A DNA stretch of 64,000 bases, taken from the NCBI GenBank assembly GCA_039583875.1, contig CM077150.1, positions 178,626,375 through 178,690,374 of the forward strand. Reading direction: 5' to 3'. The position numbers and the translations under genes are program-made. Under the pieces are notes generated by a model. The model was not told the origin of the DNA. It searched no databases and saw nothing but the letters and a program-made list of their open reading frames with translations. The DNA is from Platanthera guangdongensis (taxonomy: Eukaryota > Streptophyta > Magnoliopsida > Asparagales > Orchidaceae). Of this stretch, positions 22,540 through 34,076 are shown piece by piece (positions within the stretch are counted from its first letter, which is position 1; the number at the start of each line of letters is the position of its first letter).

Positions 22540-23070
22540 TAGACAATTTTGAACCCAGTGGATGAACATCTCCGAGAGCTTTCCGAAATGGTATTGTGTG
22601 CGAAAATCGGACGGTCGGATCAAAAGTTACGACCGTGTGAAGTTACTTGCATTTTTAAACTAAGTCACGTATCATCTTTTTAATCTAGGCAAGCCCCCAT
22701 GTGACCACAACATACCCCAGCCACGAAAGTACCACGATTGCAATAATGTTTGGACCATGACAGTCCCTTCGTCCGTGCATGTAGTTTCTTGACGCACGGG
22801 GTTTGCCTGTGCACAACGGTACTTCCTCCGCTCGCAGTCCCATCGAGTGCAGTACTTTAGCCGCCGCTCAATTTCCTATTTCATTCGTCGGGAGTGCGTG
22901 CGTGCGACAGAAGTATCGTTGTGTACGACAAAACCCTGTGTGTCCGAGAACCGACATGCACAGGCAGAGTGGCTGTCGTGGCCGGGACACTATTGCGACC
23001 GAGGGACTGCAGTGGCCGGTGGACTTTCACGGCCACACGCCCCCGTGCACAGTCACTCATTATGAATATA
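22540..23070. repeat. GC-rich LTR-like fragment
   Basis: The block contains 'AAAATCGGACGGTCGGATCAAAAGTTACGACCGT', a type of sequence common in Gypsy LTRs, then many CACGG/CCGTG words. Composition differs sharply from the AT-rich surroundings. No termini, primer site or second copy was found. Confidence 0.3.
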
Positions 23071-23369
23071 ATTGATTAGCTGTCGTAATTATTCAAAGGA
23101 AATTAATAGTGATGTAAGGATCATAATTTTAACAATGGTATTTTTTGCAAACATGTATGGGCAGATTTTTTGGTCTAAATGTTTTAATGAAAGAGAATCA
23201 AGAAAAGACAGTGTTTGAACAAGAAGGCAATTCTGGACCTTCTGTTTGATTTCTATTTTAGGCAAATATTAATAAGTTCCGACTAAATCCATGAATGCAA
23301 AGAAGCAACTATAAAGGAATCCATTTCTAAGTGATTATCCTTTGAGAAACTTAAATAATTACGAGAGAA

Positions 23370-24058
23370 GTTGACAGACCCGTAACAGAGTCTGCAAGAT
23401 TGAAGCAGGATGTAGGTAGTAAGGTGAGCTTTTTGCCATTGATTTTTCCAACATAGAATCCCAAAATTGGGTGCCTGCATGAAAAAATTTCCGTATACAA
23501 GGCACTTTATAGTTGTCTGAAAAAATTTCTCACCTTCATCAATTAGGTATCCGACCATTGCTGCAAACTCCCTCGTCTACACTAACATGAGTAGGTTAAT
23601 TGGGGACCGTGGACCATGAACTTGCCTCAAATAAAAGTGCAACAACAAAATTTCTCTAAAATAGACAGCTATAAATAGAAGATGTTTGGAATGAAGAGTT
23701 GCCCTACCGGTTATTTTTTCTTGTAGATGAGGGATTCATCTTGAATTTTCACATCACCATCATTTTTTTTTCTCTAGACTAACCTCTACAATCAGCTGCA
23801 AGATGCCTTGCCTGGCCGCATAGAGAACAATTTCGTTGATGCCCTGGCATTGTGACGATCTGTTCAAGTAGGTAGCAACTAAATAAGTGAACAAAAGCTA
23901 ATTATTTTTTCAAAACATCTAAAATCATTGCATCCTAGCTAAAAGGCAGATAGTGATGTCTACCCACTTCTCTCAAAATCCTAAATGGATCTCATGAGTA
24001 GCCAACAAAAGCATAGTCAGGTTTGTATCCGGTTAAGAGGAGGCTGACTAGGTGTTCT
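23370..24058. repeat. Unknown repeat unit, copy 1 of a diverged tandem pair
   Basis: This roughly 690-bp segment aligns to 24575-25370 in the same orientation, sharing blocks such as AAGGTGAGCTTTT, AAGTGCAACAACAAAA, AGACTAACC and TCAAGTAGGTA, with many substitutions. Long open frames are missing. It may be the 3' part of the adjacent Helitron or a duplicated intron segment. Confidence 0.55.
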
Positions 24059-24067
24059 CGAGTGACC

Positions 24068-24345
24068 TTCAAATGCAACGACAACAACACTCGAGCCTTT
24101 ATCCCACTATAGTGGGGTCGGCTATATGGATCTTTTGTCGCCATTGTGCCCTATCTTGTGTCATAATCTCACTAATGCCCAAGTACATCATGTATTTTCT
24201 TATAGTTTCATTCCAAGTCCTTATTGGTCTACCCCTCCCTCGTTTAACATGCCTAGTGACTAGACTCTCACAACACCTAACAGGTGCCTCTAATGTCTCC
24301 TTTGCACATGTCCAAACCATCTTAGTCGAGCTTCTCGCATCTTCG
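24068..24345 (-). mobile_element. RTE-type LINE 3' end, inverted copy
   Basis: The minus strand reads MREARLRWFGHVQRR, then after a shift RHVKRGRGRPIRTWNETIRKYM..LGISEIMTQDRAQWRQKIHIADPTIVG, and ends in a (GTT)n tail (plus CAACGACAACAAC at 24076). This is the C-terminal part of an RTE reverse transcriptase. It lies between the two units of the unknown tandem repeat. Confidence 0.8.
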
Positions 24346-24574
24346 CAACTCCCATTTTTTGCTCATATACACAATTCTTGTATTTCTCATCTCCGCAACT
24401 CCCATTTTTTGCTCATGTACACAATTCATTGCCTTCAAATATATAAATAAATTATTAAATTTAACTTCCAAAATGTCAAGAATATATAATTTCAACAATA
24501 TTTTATGTAGCTATAGAGAAATCTACTTTGTACAAGACGGTATCATGCTATAAACTTTAAAAATTATGAGTGAA

Positions 24575-25370
24575 GTAAACAGATCTGCAGTAGAGTCATT
24601 GAAGATTGGAGGAGACAAATCGTAAGGTGAGCTTTTACTAGTAATTTTTCCAACTTCCCATCCCAAGATTGGGTCCCTGTGTGCAAAATATTTTCATATA
24701 GAAGTCACTTTATTCTAAGCTATGAACAACCCAAGAAAAAGTATCTCACCTGCACCTATTAGATTGGGTCTCTGTGTGCAAGACTTCTATATTTTCATAT
24801 AGAAGTCACTTTATTCTAAGCTATGAACAACCCAAGAAAAAGTATCTCACCTGCATCTATTAGATAGGTGCACATTGGTGCAAACTCTTTATTATGCACG
24901 GACATGCGTAGATTAATTGGACCATGAAGCATGAAATTACATTGAATTAAAGTGCAACAACAAAACTTTTCGAAAATAGATAGATTTAAGTAGAAGGTGT
25001 TTTGAATGTTGACATGCACCACTGATATTTTTTATTGTAGGTGTGGATTTTATCAAGAGCTCCCATCATTGTAGGAAACATTTTTACTAGACTAACCGCT
25101 GCATTCCGCTGTAAGATGCCTGACCTAACCGCTCAAAAACATTTTCCTTGATGCAATTGTATATATTCAAGTAGGTACCAGTAAAATAAGAGAACAAGAG
25201 GTAAATGTTTTTTTTGCAAAAAAAGCTAAAATTATTGCATCTTCGCTAAAAAGGCAATAAATGATATCTACTCACCTCTCTCAGAATACAAAAATGAATC
25301 TCATGGGTAGCTAACAAAAGCATAATCAAGTTTGAGTCTTGTTAACAGGAGACCGATTTGTGGTTCTCGG
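24575..25370. repeat. Unknown repeat unit, copy 2, with internal duplication
   Basis: It is the partner of 23370-24058. A further near-perfect direct duplication of about 95-100 bases lies inside (24668-24762 and 24763-24864); the second copy has a short extra insert. The inner duplication is much less diverged than the outer pair, so it is younger. Confidence 0.6.
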
Positions 25371-26029
25371 TCTGTTTTCAAGTAGAATGATCAAGTTGCA
25401 AAATTAATTTAGGGTTTAGACAGGAACCATTTTTGGGTATGTGGATAACTGAAATATATTTGAGTAAGAACCCTATCATTAGTATTCATGATGTCAGATT
25501 CCGCACACAATAAACTAATACTTGACTTTTTGATATTGTAAGCCACATATAATAGAAGTAGACATTGTAAGCACCCTGTAAAAAACATAAATCTATGTTA
25601 TACCAAAAACTACGCAAGTCTCCTCAAAAATAAATGTTATATTTGAAATTAGGAAGGATGGCCAATGATTCTCCACTGATAGGGAAGTAAAGAACATAAT
25701 AGCCGAGCATGTACAACTGTACGAGGAGAAGTTTGCAATCAATTCCGTAAGCAGCATGAGTGTTTTTCCGTAGTGTAATCTTCACTGATTTTACTCGATA
25801 TAGGAACGATCCAAAAGAAAATGAATGTAGCATCTAAATTCACATGGGAATATAAGTTAGGCTAGAAAAAAAAATGAGTTTAAAAGGTAAAAACATAAGC
25901 GTATTTTGGCTCTACTTGTAACTTTGTGATGCATCATGCATGTTGTGAAAGAGTAAGTAGTTATATGACAATGATGTTCTTTGTATATGTACCTTGAAAG
26001 TTTTCTATATATCCTTTTTTTTAAGAAAT

Positions 26030-28870
26030 TTTGTATTTGTTCTTAAGACAACTTTTAAAAGCACAATATGTAGTTGCCTATGTGTAAAACATGATTTGGA
26101 AGATAAATACCGACATGTTCAATCTTTTGGCCTTGTAATTTGTTGATTGTCAATGCAAAACTGAGACAAATAGGGAATTGTTTGCGAGTCATTTCAAAAG
26201 GCAGTTTTGTGTCCTCAATAGTTTTGAAAGATGTGGTTAGATGATAATTGCACCTTTCTATTGCCCGGACAACAACTGGACTTCAATTAATCTTCTGTGT
26301 AAATTGCGGCATACCAATCCTGTACCATTGCATAGTCCAATATTTTGATCGATGTCAAGAGCATAATTGGTGCACCTTTTTTGAATGTTAATTTATGAGG
26401 TTGAAGAGTTTGAGGTGAGAGGCTATTTAAGAACTCCTATCCATATAAATTATACATGTTGTCATCAACAATATCAAACAAGGAGTATGTCGTTTCTTCG
26501 CCATAAAATATCTGAAGATATTTTTCATTTAGTTTGTGGACATCGACATCGTCAGTTAATACTATAAGCAATGCTCTATTCATATGTGGTTTGGATCACC
26601 TGTCATGGAGGACAGGTTTGGAATATGGTATTAATAGCGTGCCTATCAAATGCTCATTTTCCTAAGGAATTATCATATATTTCAGGTACTTTTACCATGT
26701 CATTTTCTACTGTTGACTCTTGTCCGTTTCCAACACGAAGTAGGAATTCTGAGAAATAATGATCATTTATAGCTCTCATGTTTTCAATTAGGTGTAATAG
26801 CTTGACACTTGACCATAATGATGATTTGATAATGCTTGCATTGATGATTTTTTGAGTTTGTACTGCCGTCGACAACAATAAGTGGCACTTGTCTAAAATC
26901 TCCTCCCATAATTATAATGTCCCCACCAAATGGCTGGTTGTTACCAAATATATTTTGGAATGTTCGTTCGACTATTTCAAAAGCCTTTATATTTGTCATT
27001 TGCTTTTCATCCCAAATGATGGCTGAAGTATGTTGAAGCAACTGCTGCAATTTACTTCCCAAACCAACAGAAGGATGCATTGTCCAATTTTATTGGAATT
27101 TTGAATTTAGAGTGTGCAGTTTTTCCTTCCGCAAGTATAGCTCCAGCTATTCTAGATGAAGTTGTTGCAAATATAATGTAACCATCTGTTCGAAGGTATG
27201 CAAGAATAGCTCGATATAAAAATATTTTTCCCGTGCCTCTTGGTCCATCGATAAGGAAAAACCCTGCTTGTCTTTACTTGATTGTTTTAGTGATGTAAAA
27301 TGCATGACGCTGGCCTGCATTAACTGATCCAACAACATTTAAATCAGCTGCTGATGTTGTGATGAACAATTTGTGTTCTATGAGATCTGAGTAGGTTCCA
27401 AAATTCTGAAGAATATCATTTGTCTGCAGCAAATCAAAGTCTTTGTTGTGTTATAGAATACAATCAATTTTGTGAAGTAATCTGTTGATGAAACAAATAG
27501 TGTCTGCGTTGTTGAGTAGGGGTAATCTTCAATCATATTGGAATAATTTTCTTCCCAAAGTTGTATAACCTTTACCGGGCTGCAATATATTAGAATTGTT
27601 ACAAATAGTCTTTTAAGTGCAAAAGGTATTCTGAATTCGTGTGTTTCAGCTAAGCAATTTCGCAAGTAGTTGTCATTTTCTAACATACCATATTATTGTG
27701 CAACTTTTATGAAAGTTTGGTACTGAATGCCGAATATTGTAGGGAGATCATTGAATGATTTTGGCCCTCTAACATGCTGAAGGAGAAAATGTTAGATAAT
27801 ATCTTTCTTCTTCAATATGCCGAACAAGTATAAATGGCCAATAACATGCTGTTTATTCTACCTCTTTATCCATTTCCTTGGAGAAGTAACTCATCTATAA
27901 GACTTAGGAAATTCTCGGCACAAGTATTTATTTTGTTCTTCATTTTCATTATATATTCTCATGAATTTTGTTAGCATTGTTCGTGAATTTCTTTCATTTA
28001 TGAGTACTTCAGAAATAGTCTGATCATTGTAGAAGTGAACTTGATATCTGTTAGGGTGATGAACTTGCAAACAGACGACAAAGAATGTGTGATTGATTGA
28101 ACTTTAAATATTTCCCATAATGCTCCCGGAGGACAAATCCACTTGTCGTCTTGCTATACGTGCTTACACAAATGTTTGATACTTTGTCTGATGCTGTATA
28201 TCTCAACATTGATTTTACAATCATATTTTAGCTGAAGCCATGTATGAGACAACCAATGAGTATCAATAACAATATCTCAAGTATTGCTTATGTAGATTGA
28301 TCTACCATCATCTCGCCTTTGATAAATTGGGTATCCATCATTACCTTGGATTGTTTTATCCGCAATTTTTTTTGGATACTCTCTTTTACTGTTCATATTC
28401 TTCATTCATGGCGTATTTGGGTTTATGTGACCACATGAACCATGTATCATGTGCTTTAATATTGTTGCATAAAGTTCCATGTCATTGCTAGCTGTTTGAA
28501 TCTCTGCTTTGACAATATAGTCATGTTCTTCTTAAGTATTTAATTTGTCTTCATCCGGAAGAATGATCAACATGTGCGCATGGGGCAATCCTCTTTTCTG
28601 AAATTCATTTACATAGACATCTCCAATTGGCTTTTTGAGGACATGATTGTGGCGAATGTTATTTTTTAAATTTCATATTTTAAACGAAATATCCTAGCCA
28701 ATAAATTAGGTCGACCTTGTTCTATCTGCTCAAGATACAGTTCATTTCGGACCATGATGGCTTACATGTCATAGTTAATAAGATATTAGGTTTTCCTCAA
28801 TTCTGCACTATCACCATGGAATTCTGATATCTTTGATACATAACTCTTGGACTTTTGATGAAATAAGATG
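26030..28870 (-). mobile_element. Decayed Helitron with Rep and PIF1-type helicase remnants
   Basis: Rolling-circle transposon protein on the minus strand, broken by stops and shifts. From 28870: MVRNELYLEQIEQGRPNLLARIF and GLPHAHMLIILP (Rep/Helitron-like N domain), then 27686-27378 (FALKRLFVTILIYC). Next comes a PIF1-like helicase with Walker A GPRGTGKIFLY (about 27250-27220), IIWDEKQMT (about 27020-27000), GGDFRQVP (about 26905-26885) and the C-terminal FALTINKLQGQKIEHVGIYLP (about 26170-26080). The order matches an autonomous Helitron, antisense to the host gene. TC and CTAG ends were not located. Confidence 0.85.
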
Positions 28871-29857
28871 GCAGTATAATGCGACACCCGTTTTTTCTGA
28901 AATAAGTAATATACACACACACACTAGCATCTTCACACGACCTTCACCCGTGCTCGATGCGTCGCTGCGGGCTGCGCCCGCATTCGATCAAGCTGTGCCC
29001 GCATTCGAGCGTGCTGCGCCCACACCCTAAACTCTTAGCGGACTGCGCCCGCATCTGAGCGGGTTATTTAACTTTATAATAACATATTATATTCTATATT
29101 CTGTTATAAATGTTTTCACATTAATATTTTATGTTATATATTCGCTGTCAGAATCTCCACTTGCACCTTCCGCCACTCCTCCGGCACCTGCCATCGCTCC
29201 TTTATCGGCGCTTTCCGCTGCCCCTCCACCCGCTCCTCCCATTGCCTCTCTACCGGCGCCTCCCACCGCTTCTCCTCCCTCAAAACCCGTCGCTCTACCT
29301 CCTCAGCAGGTCTCAACTCCACCTCCCGTAACCGCATCACCACCTATCTCTTCTCCTCCCCCTCTGGCAGCTATAACGTCATCGCCATTTTCATCTCCTC
29401 CTCCTCCGTCCTAAACCCCGCCTACCTCCTCTCCTCCTTCATTGTTTAATTTTTTTTTAAACTGCAGCACGACGAGAAACAGAAGGGGTAATTTCGGAAC
29501 CTTCAGTCGGCGGGGAAATCCTTTGCCGGAGAGGAAGAGCAGTCCAAGAGAGGAGGAGCAGTCCAGGCGGCATCGGAGGAGCAGTCCAGGCGGCATCGGA
29601 GGAGCGAAGGCGGGAGGAATCGTGGGCGGCCGAGTCTCCCGCCGCTTGGAGGGTTTCGGAATCACGGGCTTCAGGGATTTGGAACCACAGGCTTTTTCGC
29701 TTGGGGAAGGGGGTTATGGAAGCACAAAATGAGGTTTTGGATAATTTGTGAATTGCGTAAGGATCCGACGATGGAAATTGAGAGCTGTTGGGATTCGACG
29801 GCTCAAATTGGAAATGTGGTGCAACATTAATATATGACTAATGTTTTATATAATAAA
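28871..29857. other. Region without recognised gene
   Basis: It contains a short degenerate GCTGCGCCCGCATTCGA repeat (28960-29065), a Pro-rich plus frame (29131-29331) of low complexity and two copies of a 23-bp GCAGTCCAGGCGGCATCGGAGGA unit (29558-29603). None of the open frames resembles a known family. The sequence turns AT-rich just before the Tat LTR. Confidence 0.4.
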
Positions 29858-30534
29858 TGTTGGAACCAGCTTTCTGATCCCTCCTAAAGTTCGAAACAGG
29901 ATGCAACCCACACGTACTCTCCCTGCGATACCCTCCTGACGAGTGTCAGTGACCTGAAAACAGACCGAGGGGGCCCAGCTTGGAGGTCCCGCCTCTTACC
30001 CGGAAGAACTGAGAGCCTTCCCCTCCCTAGCCAGTGCTGAGCTAGGTGCCTGTGAGGAAGATAGTGGAAAGGTTCAACAACCATCTCAGGCACCTTATCG
30101 GTCTATTTATAGGCCTCTGAATCTGATCTGCAAATATCACTTCTACAACAACCTGAAATGACCAAAACACCCTGGACTGGGTCTGCCAACAGCCAAACCC
30201 CGCTGTTCTGGAGAGCTATATGCAGGCCTCCAGGGGTAAAAATGTAAAACTATCTGGGGCACAGAGGTAAAATCCCCCTTGTGGGTCAAAATGTAAAGAC
30301 ATCTCTTTTCTTATGTGGCGAGTGGGGAGGGATCCGTCAAGCCTAGGGAGGTCTCGCCTGCTGGGCCATCTTGCCCACGCCAGGAGGTCTCGCCTAGCGA
30401 GATCTCGCCTAGCGAGGTCTCGCTTTAACTCATGGGCTGCCCCTTCCTCTCGCCCTTACGGGTAGGCCTCCCCCCATCTCGCCAGTCCTCCTTCCTCGCT
30501 TGTTGGGTCACTCGCGAGCCCAAGGTTGTACACA
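29858..30534 (-). repeat. 3' LTR of the Tat-type element (probable)
   Basis: The plus strand begins TGTTGGAACC. The other end is placed at ...GGTTGTACACA followed by ATCCCCGCTCTTTTCG, which on the minus strand is a purine-rich AAAAGAGCGGGGAT tract. A minus-strand TATA (TATAAATA) is at about 30104-30112. Repeated GCGAGGTCTCGCCTA words lie in U3 (30370-30425). No second LTR exists, so the inner boundary is inferred. Confidence 0.6.
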
Positions 30535-30650
30535 ATCCCCGCTCTTTTCGAGGTTGCCCTAACCTCGGAAAGACAGTCCAACCGTGGCTCGCGATGCTAA
30601 GATTCCTTTATGAGAATCTTGGGTGGGCCCCTCCCCCCCCTCATATTGCC

Positions 30651-30658
30651 TATAAATA
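30651..30658 (+). promoter_or_regulatory. TATA box before antisense gene A
   Basis: TATAAATA lies 56-63 bases upstream of the first ATG of gene A, a normal plant distance. Its direction is opposite to the retrotransposon. Confidence 0.55.
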
Positions 30659-30713
30659 TGAGAAGAAAGCCTTCATTTGGAACTCTTTTGCCTTCATCCT
30701 CTCTTCTTTCGGA

Positions 30714-31653
30714 ATGTCTCATAGTCAAAGTTTCCGTGAGCGCCTTGCGATTGTGCGAAGGCGAAACAAAGCCAACACGGACGCCCTTTTCCCAGATCTG
30801 GGGCGTACTCCCCCCTTAGCCTCCCCGCCCTCTCGCACAAAAAGGACGAAAGCTGCCTGCGCCCCTCTCTCGGCGGGCGCAACCTCTTCTGCCGCTCCGA
30901 TAGACAACCCATTCGCTTCTTCTGGGGAGAAGCAGGTGATCACATTATCTTTCCTTTCTCTGGTTTCGCCTGCCTGACTATGCTTTTTCAGGGAAGTTTC
31001 GCTGATTCGCCGGTGTCTGCCAATCCCCCCGATAATGTAAGTCAAGTTCCTCAGCGCATAGACTCGCCCAAGGCGGCCTCCCCACCCCCCTCGCGGAGAG
31101 AAAACCTCTCGCGAGTTGTGGGGAACCCTCAAATCCCAAGTAAGATCTCTTCCCTTCTCGCCTCTTGGTTGATTCGCCTTCTTTTATCCGACTCGTGCGG
31201 GCTCACCCTTGCTTGTGATCTCTCGCTATTTCCGCAGGCATCCACTTTGATTCCGATACTGAGGAAGCTCCCGCGTCTCCCCCCCTCTCGCCTCTTCCTC
31301 ATCCGGGCGAGATCGAGGACTACCTGGGTGATCCCATGGACCCTCTGGAATTGAAGCGGAGGACTGCCAGGATGTTCCGCAAATATACGCACATAATCCG
31401 CGAGATGGAGCTCGAGAAGCAGGCCTCCGACCGGCGCATGGAGTGGATTGAAGCAGATCACCACCGCCTTTCCGCAATGGTGGAAGCGGACGGGGTGCTA
31501 GACGGGACCGACCCCCAGGCCATACTGAACGAGACGGATGAACATCTCCGTCTCGCGCGCCGCGGCGTGATTGCCGCTCGCGCCTTTCATCTTCCTGGCC
31601 GCCCGCCATGCGCGGGAGGTAAAGATGGCCGCTGGCAGTGGGTGCGGAACTAA
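30714..31653 (+). CDS. Antisense gene A of the Tat element, 3 exons, unknown protein
   Basis: Three exons join in one frame: 30714-30935, 30992-31139, 31238-31653. Introns are GT-AG: AGCAG|GTGATC...TTTTTCAG (56 bp, short for a plant) and CCCAA|GTAAGA...TTTCCGCAG (98 bp). The predicted product is 261 residues: a basic N-terminus (SFRERLAIVRRRNKAN), a Ser/Pro-rich middle, an acidic patch (DSDTEEAP) and a charged helical C-terminal part (ELKRRTARMFRKYTHIIREMELEKQ) likely to form a coiled coil. I do not recognise the family. A donor-like GGGAG|GTAAAG near 31617 could extend it by splicing. No stop or shift occurs in the spliced frame. Confidence 0.6.
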
Positions 31654-32030
31654 ACTGCCGCAGTCCCGTCTCGCCTTCTCTGGATCTCGTTTTTATCAAT
31701 GTCGCTGTTTTATTACTGATATGTTGTATAAACTTATTTGGGCGAGATGTTCCCTTCTGCGGGACGATTTATTTTTAGACTTTTGGTCATGCACTGGTCA
31801 TATCATGCCGTCTTTTCATTATTGCCATGATTAGATATTATTTTATTTTATTAATCCTGTAATGATGGCTTGCCTCGAAAGGGTTTCTGCGGCGCCTTCG
31901 CCTCTTGAGTTCTAGAGAGAGAGAGTGAGATAGGGAGAGTGAGATAAGAGAGAGAGAGGGGGAAAGAACGAAGCGTCGGGGTGTCCTCTCATTTCCCGCC
32001 GCCTGATTTTCCCGCCTTTTTCCCTACCCC

Positions 32031-32038
32031 TTATAAAT
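32031..32038 (+). promoter_or_regulatory. TATA box before antisense gene B
   Basis: TTATAAAT at 32031, just after a C-rich stretch, lies 127-134 bases upstream of the gene B ATG. A GA-rich simple repeat (31914-31966) precedes it. Confidence 0.5.
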
Positions 32039-32164
32039 ATCTCCAACCACGACCCCTCTCATTATTCTAAGCCGTTCTTTTGATCCCGGTTCCCGTCTCT
32101 CCTTCACCATCTCGCGTCTCTCCCTGGGCCATCCACTCTTTTTTTCGCCGCTTTCTCGCCAATT

Positions 32165-34076
32165 ATGGGAAAGAAGAAGATTGAAGAGGGCGAGTGACGC
32201 AGCCGCTGCGGGAAGCGCTTCGTGGACCATGACTTCCCTCTCGGCAGACTGCCAGAGGAAGACCACGCTCGCTTCGCCCGCGAGTATCTCTCTGATAGCT
32301 ACCCGTGTCGCCCGCCCAAGGTGGGCGAGTGCATCGACACCTTCTATCCCAACGAGCTGGCTTTCCCGGTCTCCACTTCGAGGCGGGGCTGAGGCTTCCC
32401 CTCTGGCCGGAGGTCAAATTAGTGCTGAAGTACTTTGGGGTCGTCCCGGCCCAGTTCAACCCCAACGCCATCTCCATGTTGATCGCTTTCGCCTGCTACC
32501 TGCGGCGAGAGCGTATCGAGTTTAGTCTAACCGCCTTCCGCAAGCTGTTTGTCTACCACGCCAAGGACGACGACATCTCTTACTTCACAGGCCAAGGCCT
32601 TAAAGTATGCGAGACGCCGAACAAGAACCACCATTGGTTGACGCGGTTCGTCTTCATCCGCGGGGATCTGGGAGGCATCCCTCTCGCCCCCGTATCCCCC
32701 GCCGAGTTCTATTATGATACCCCCAAGGTGGGGGGTGCCGAAAAAGAGCTCTGCGATTTCTTCGTGAGGAAGAATTTTGAAGTCCAATACCTGCGGCGAG
32801 ACCTTGACTCGCTCCCCGCCGTTTTCCCCGGCGAAGGTACACTTCTATTTCCTTCTTTGTCCCCGTAAATTCTTACCTTCCGCTGACTGTCACTTTATCT
32901 AGGAGAAAGGACCGTCCCCGTCCATCCCCCCTACCAGAGCAATCGAACTCTCGCTTTGGCGAGTATGGCGGCGGAGGCTGCGAAAGATACGCTGACCCCT
33001 GCCGCCAAGAAGAGGCCCGCGGGCGAGGGTGCTTCTCGCCTCAGCCCCAAGAAGAAGAAGAAATCCGTGTCCTTCGAGAAGGAAAAACCGGCCAAGGAAA
33101 GAGAAGAGCTAGCGGGGTCTCTATCCCCTATCACCCTATCGTCTCCCTCGCCTCCGCGTCGACCCGTCTCGCCCGCCCGCGAGACGGTCTCTGCAGAACC
33201 AGCTGCCCACGGCCATATTCAGCCCTCTCAGCTTCCTCCTGGCGAGACTGGCTCGTCCAGCCGCCCGACTCCCGCCTCACACCCTAATTATAATATGGGG
33301 CCCGTGACGGAGGATGACGCCGGCGAGCCGGTTCTGATATGGGAGCAAGACTTCAACCGCGTGTCGGTGTCCACCCTTCTCCCTTCCTGGAAGGAACAGG
33401 ACCACCCCACCAGTCATGCCTTCTCCTTAGGTTTTGGGCTGTATGGCGGTCTTGGCTCCGAACCTGCTGATAACGAGGCATCGCGGGACCTCATTCTAAA
33501 AAGTGTCCACTCGCAGTTTCGCTCCCTGGAGCTCGCGCACCGCGTCTCGCGCCGCCTCGTTTTCAACAACAGGAAATGGAAAGAGGCGGAGGCCGGTCTC
33601 GCCGCGGAGCGCGAGAAGTCCCTTGACCTGGAGAAGCGGTTGCATGTTGCTGACAACCTCCTTGCGCAGAGCCAGGGCGGCGTGGTAAGTTTCCTTATCT
33701 TTGCCTTGCTAGTCTTACTCTTGCTTCTTATAGTCCCTTACTTCCCCCCCTCCCGCAGGATGCCGAGACGGCCAACAGGATGCGCTCGCGTATTGAGGAG
33801 CTAGAGGGGGAAAACAAGAAGCTGAAAGCCGAGAATCTCCGCCTCCGGAGCAGCGCGACACCCCCACCGGATCAGTTTCCCGTTCCTTCTCGCTATTCCG
33901 TGGATGAGGTGGAGGCCATCTGCCGGGACTCAAATATCAAGACGGCGGAGGTTGTCCTCAAGATGATGAAGGAGCCGGGAGTGGTGCGCGCGGATGCAGA
34001 GACGGTGACCGTCCGCGACCTGGTCCCGCGCTTATACGACGAGTCGGACGGCAGCGCCTCCTCTGACAACGAGTAG
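32165..34076 (+). pseudogene. Antisense gene B of the Tat element (transposase_28-like aORF)
   Basis: Exons 32165-32836, 32903-33684 and 33759-34076 join through GT-AG introns of 66 and 74 bp (GGCGAAG|GTACAC...TTATCTAG; GGCGTG|GTAAGT...TCCCGCAG). The core (RLPLWPEVKLVLKYFGVVPAQF...AFRKLFVYHAKDDD) resembles the plant 'putative gypsy type transposon' domain (Pfam Transposase_28) found in antisense frames of Tat elements. A Lys-rich KKKKKSVSFEKEKPAKE stretch, a coiled coil (IEELEGENKKLKAENLRL) and an acidic C-terminus follow. Two lesions: a TGA at codon 11 (32195-32197) and a one-base loss near 32345-32365. Function in the element is unknown. Confidence 0.65.

Noticed and set aside
29131..29732. 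Pro-rich and Arg/Gly-rich frames on both strands
   Set aside because: Low-complexity CTCCTCC/GGAGGAG sequence gives open frames in several phases; no domain or splice context.
31129..31699. Minus-strand frames overlapping antisense gene A
   Set aside because: They are shadows of the GC-rich exons; they cross the predicted introns without conserved features.
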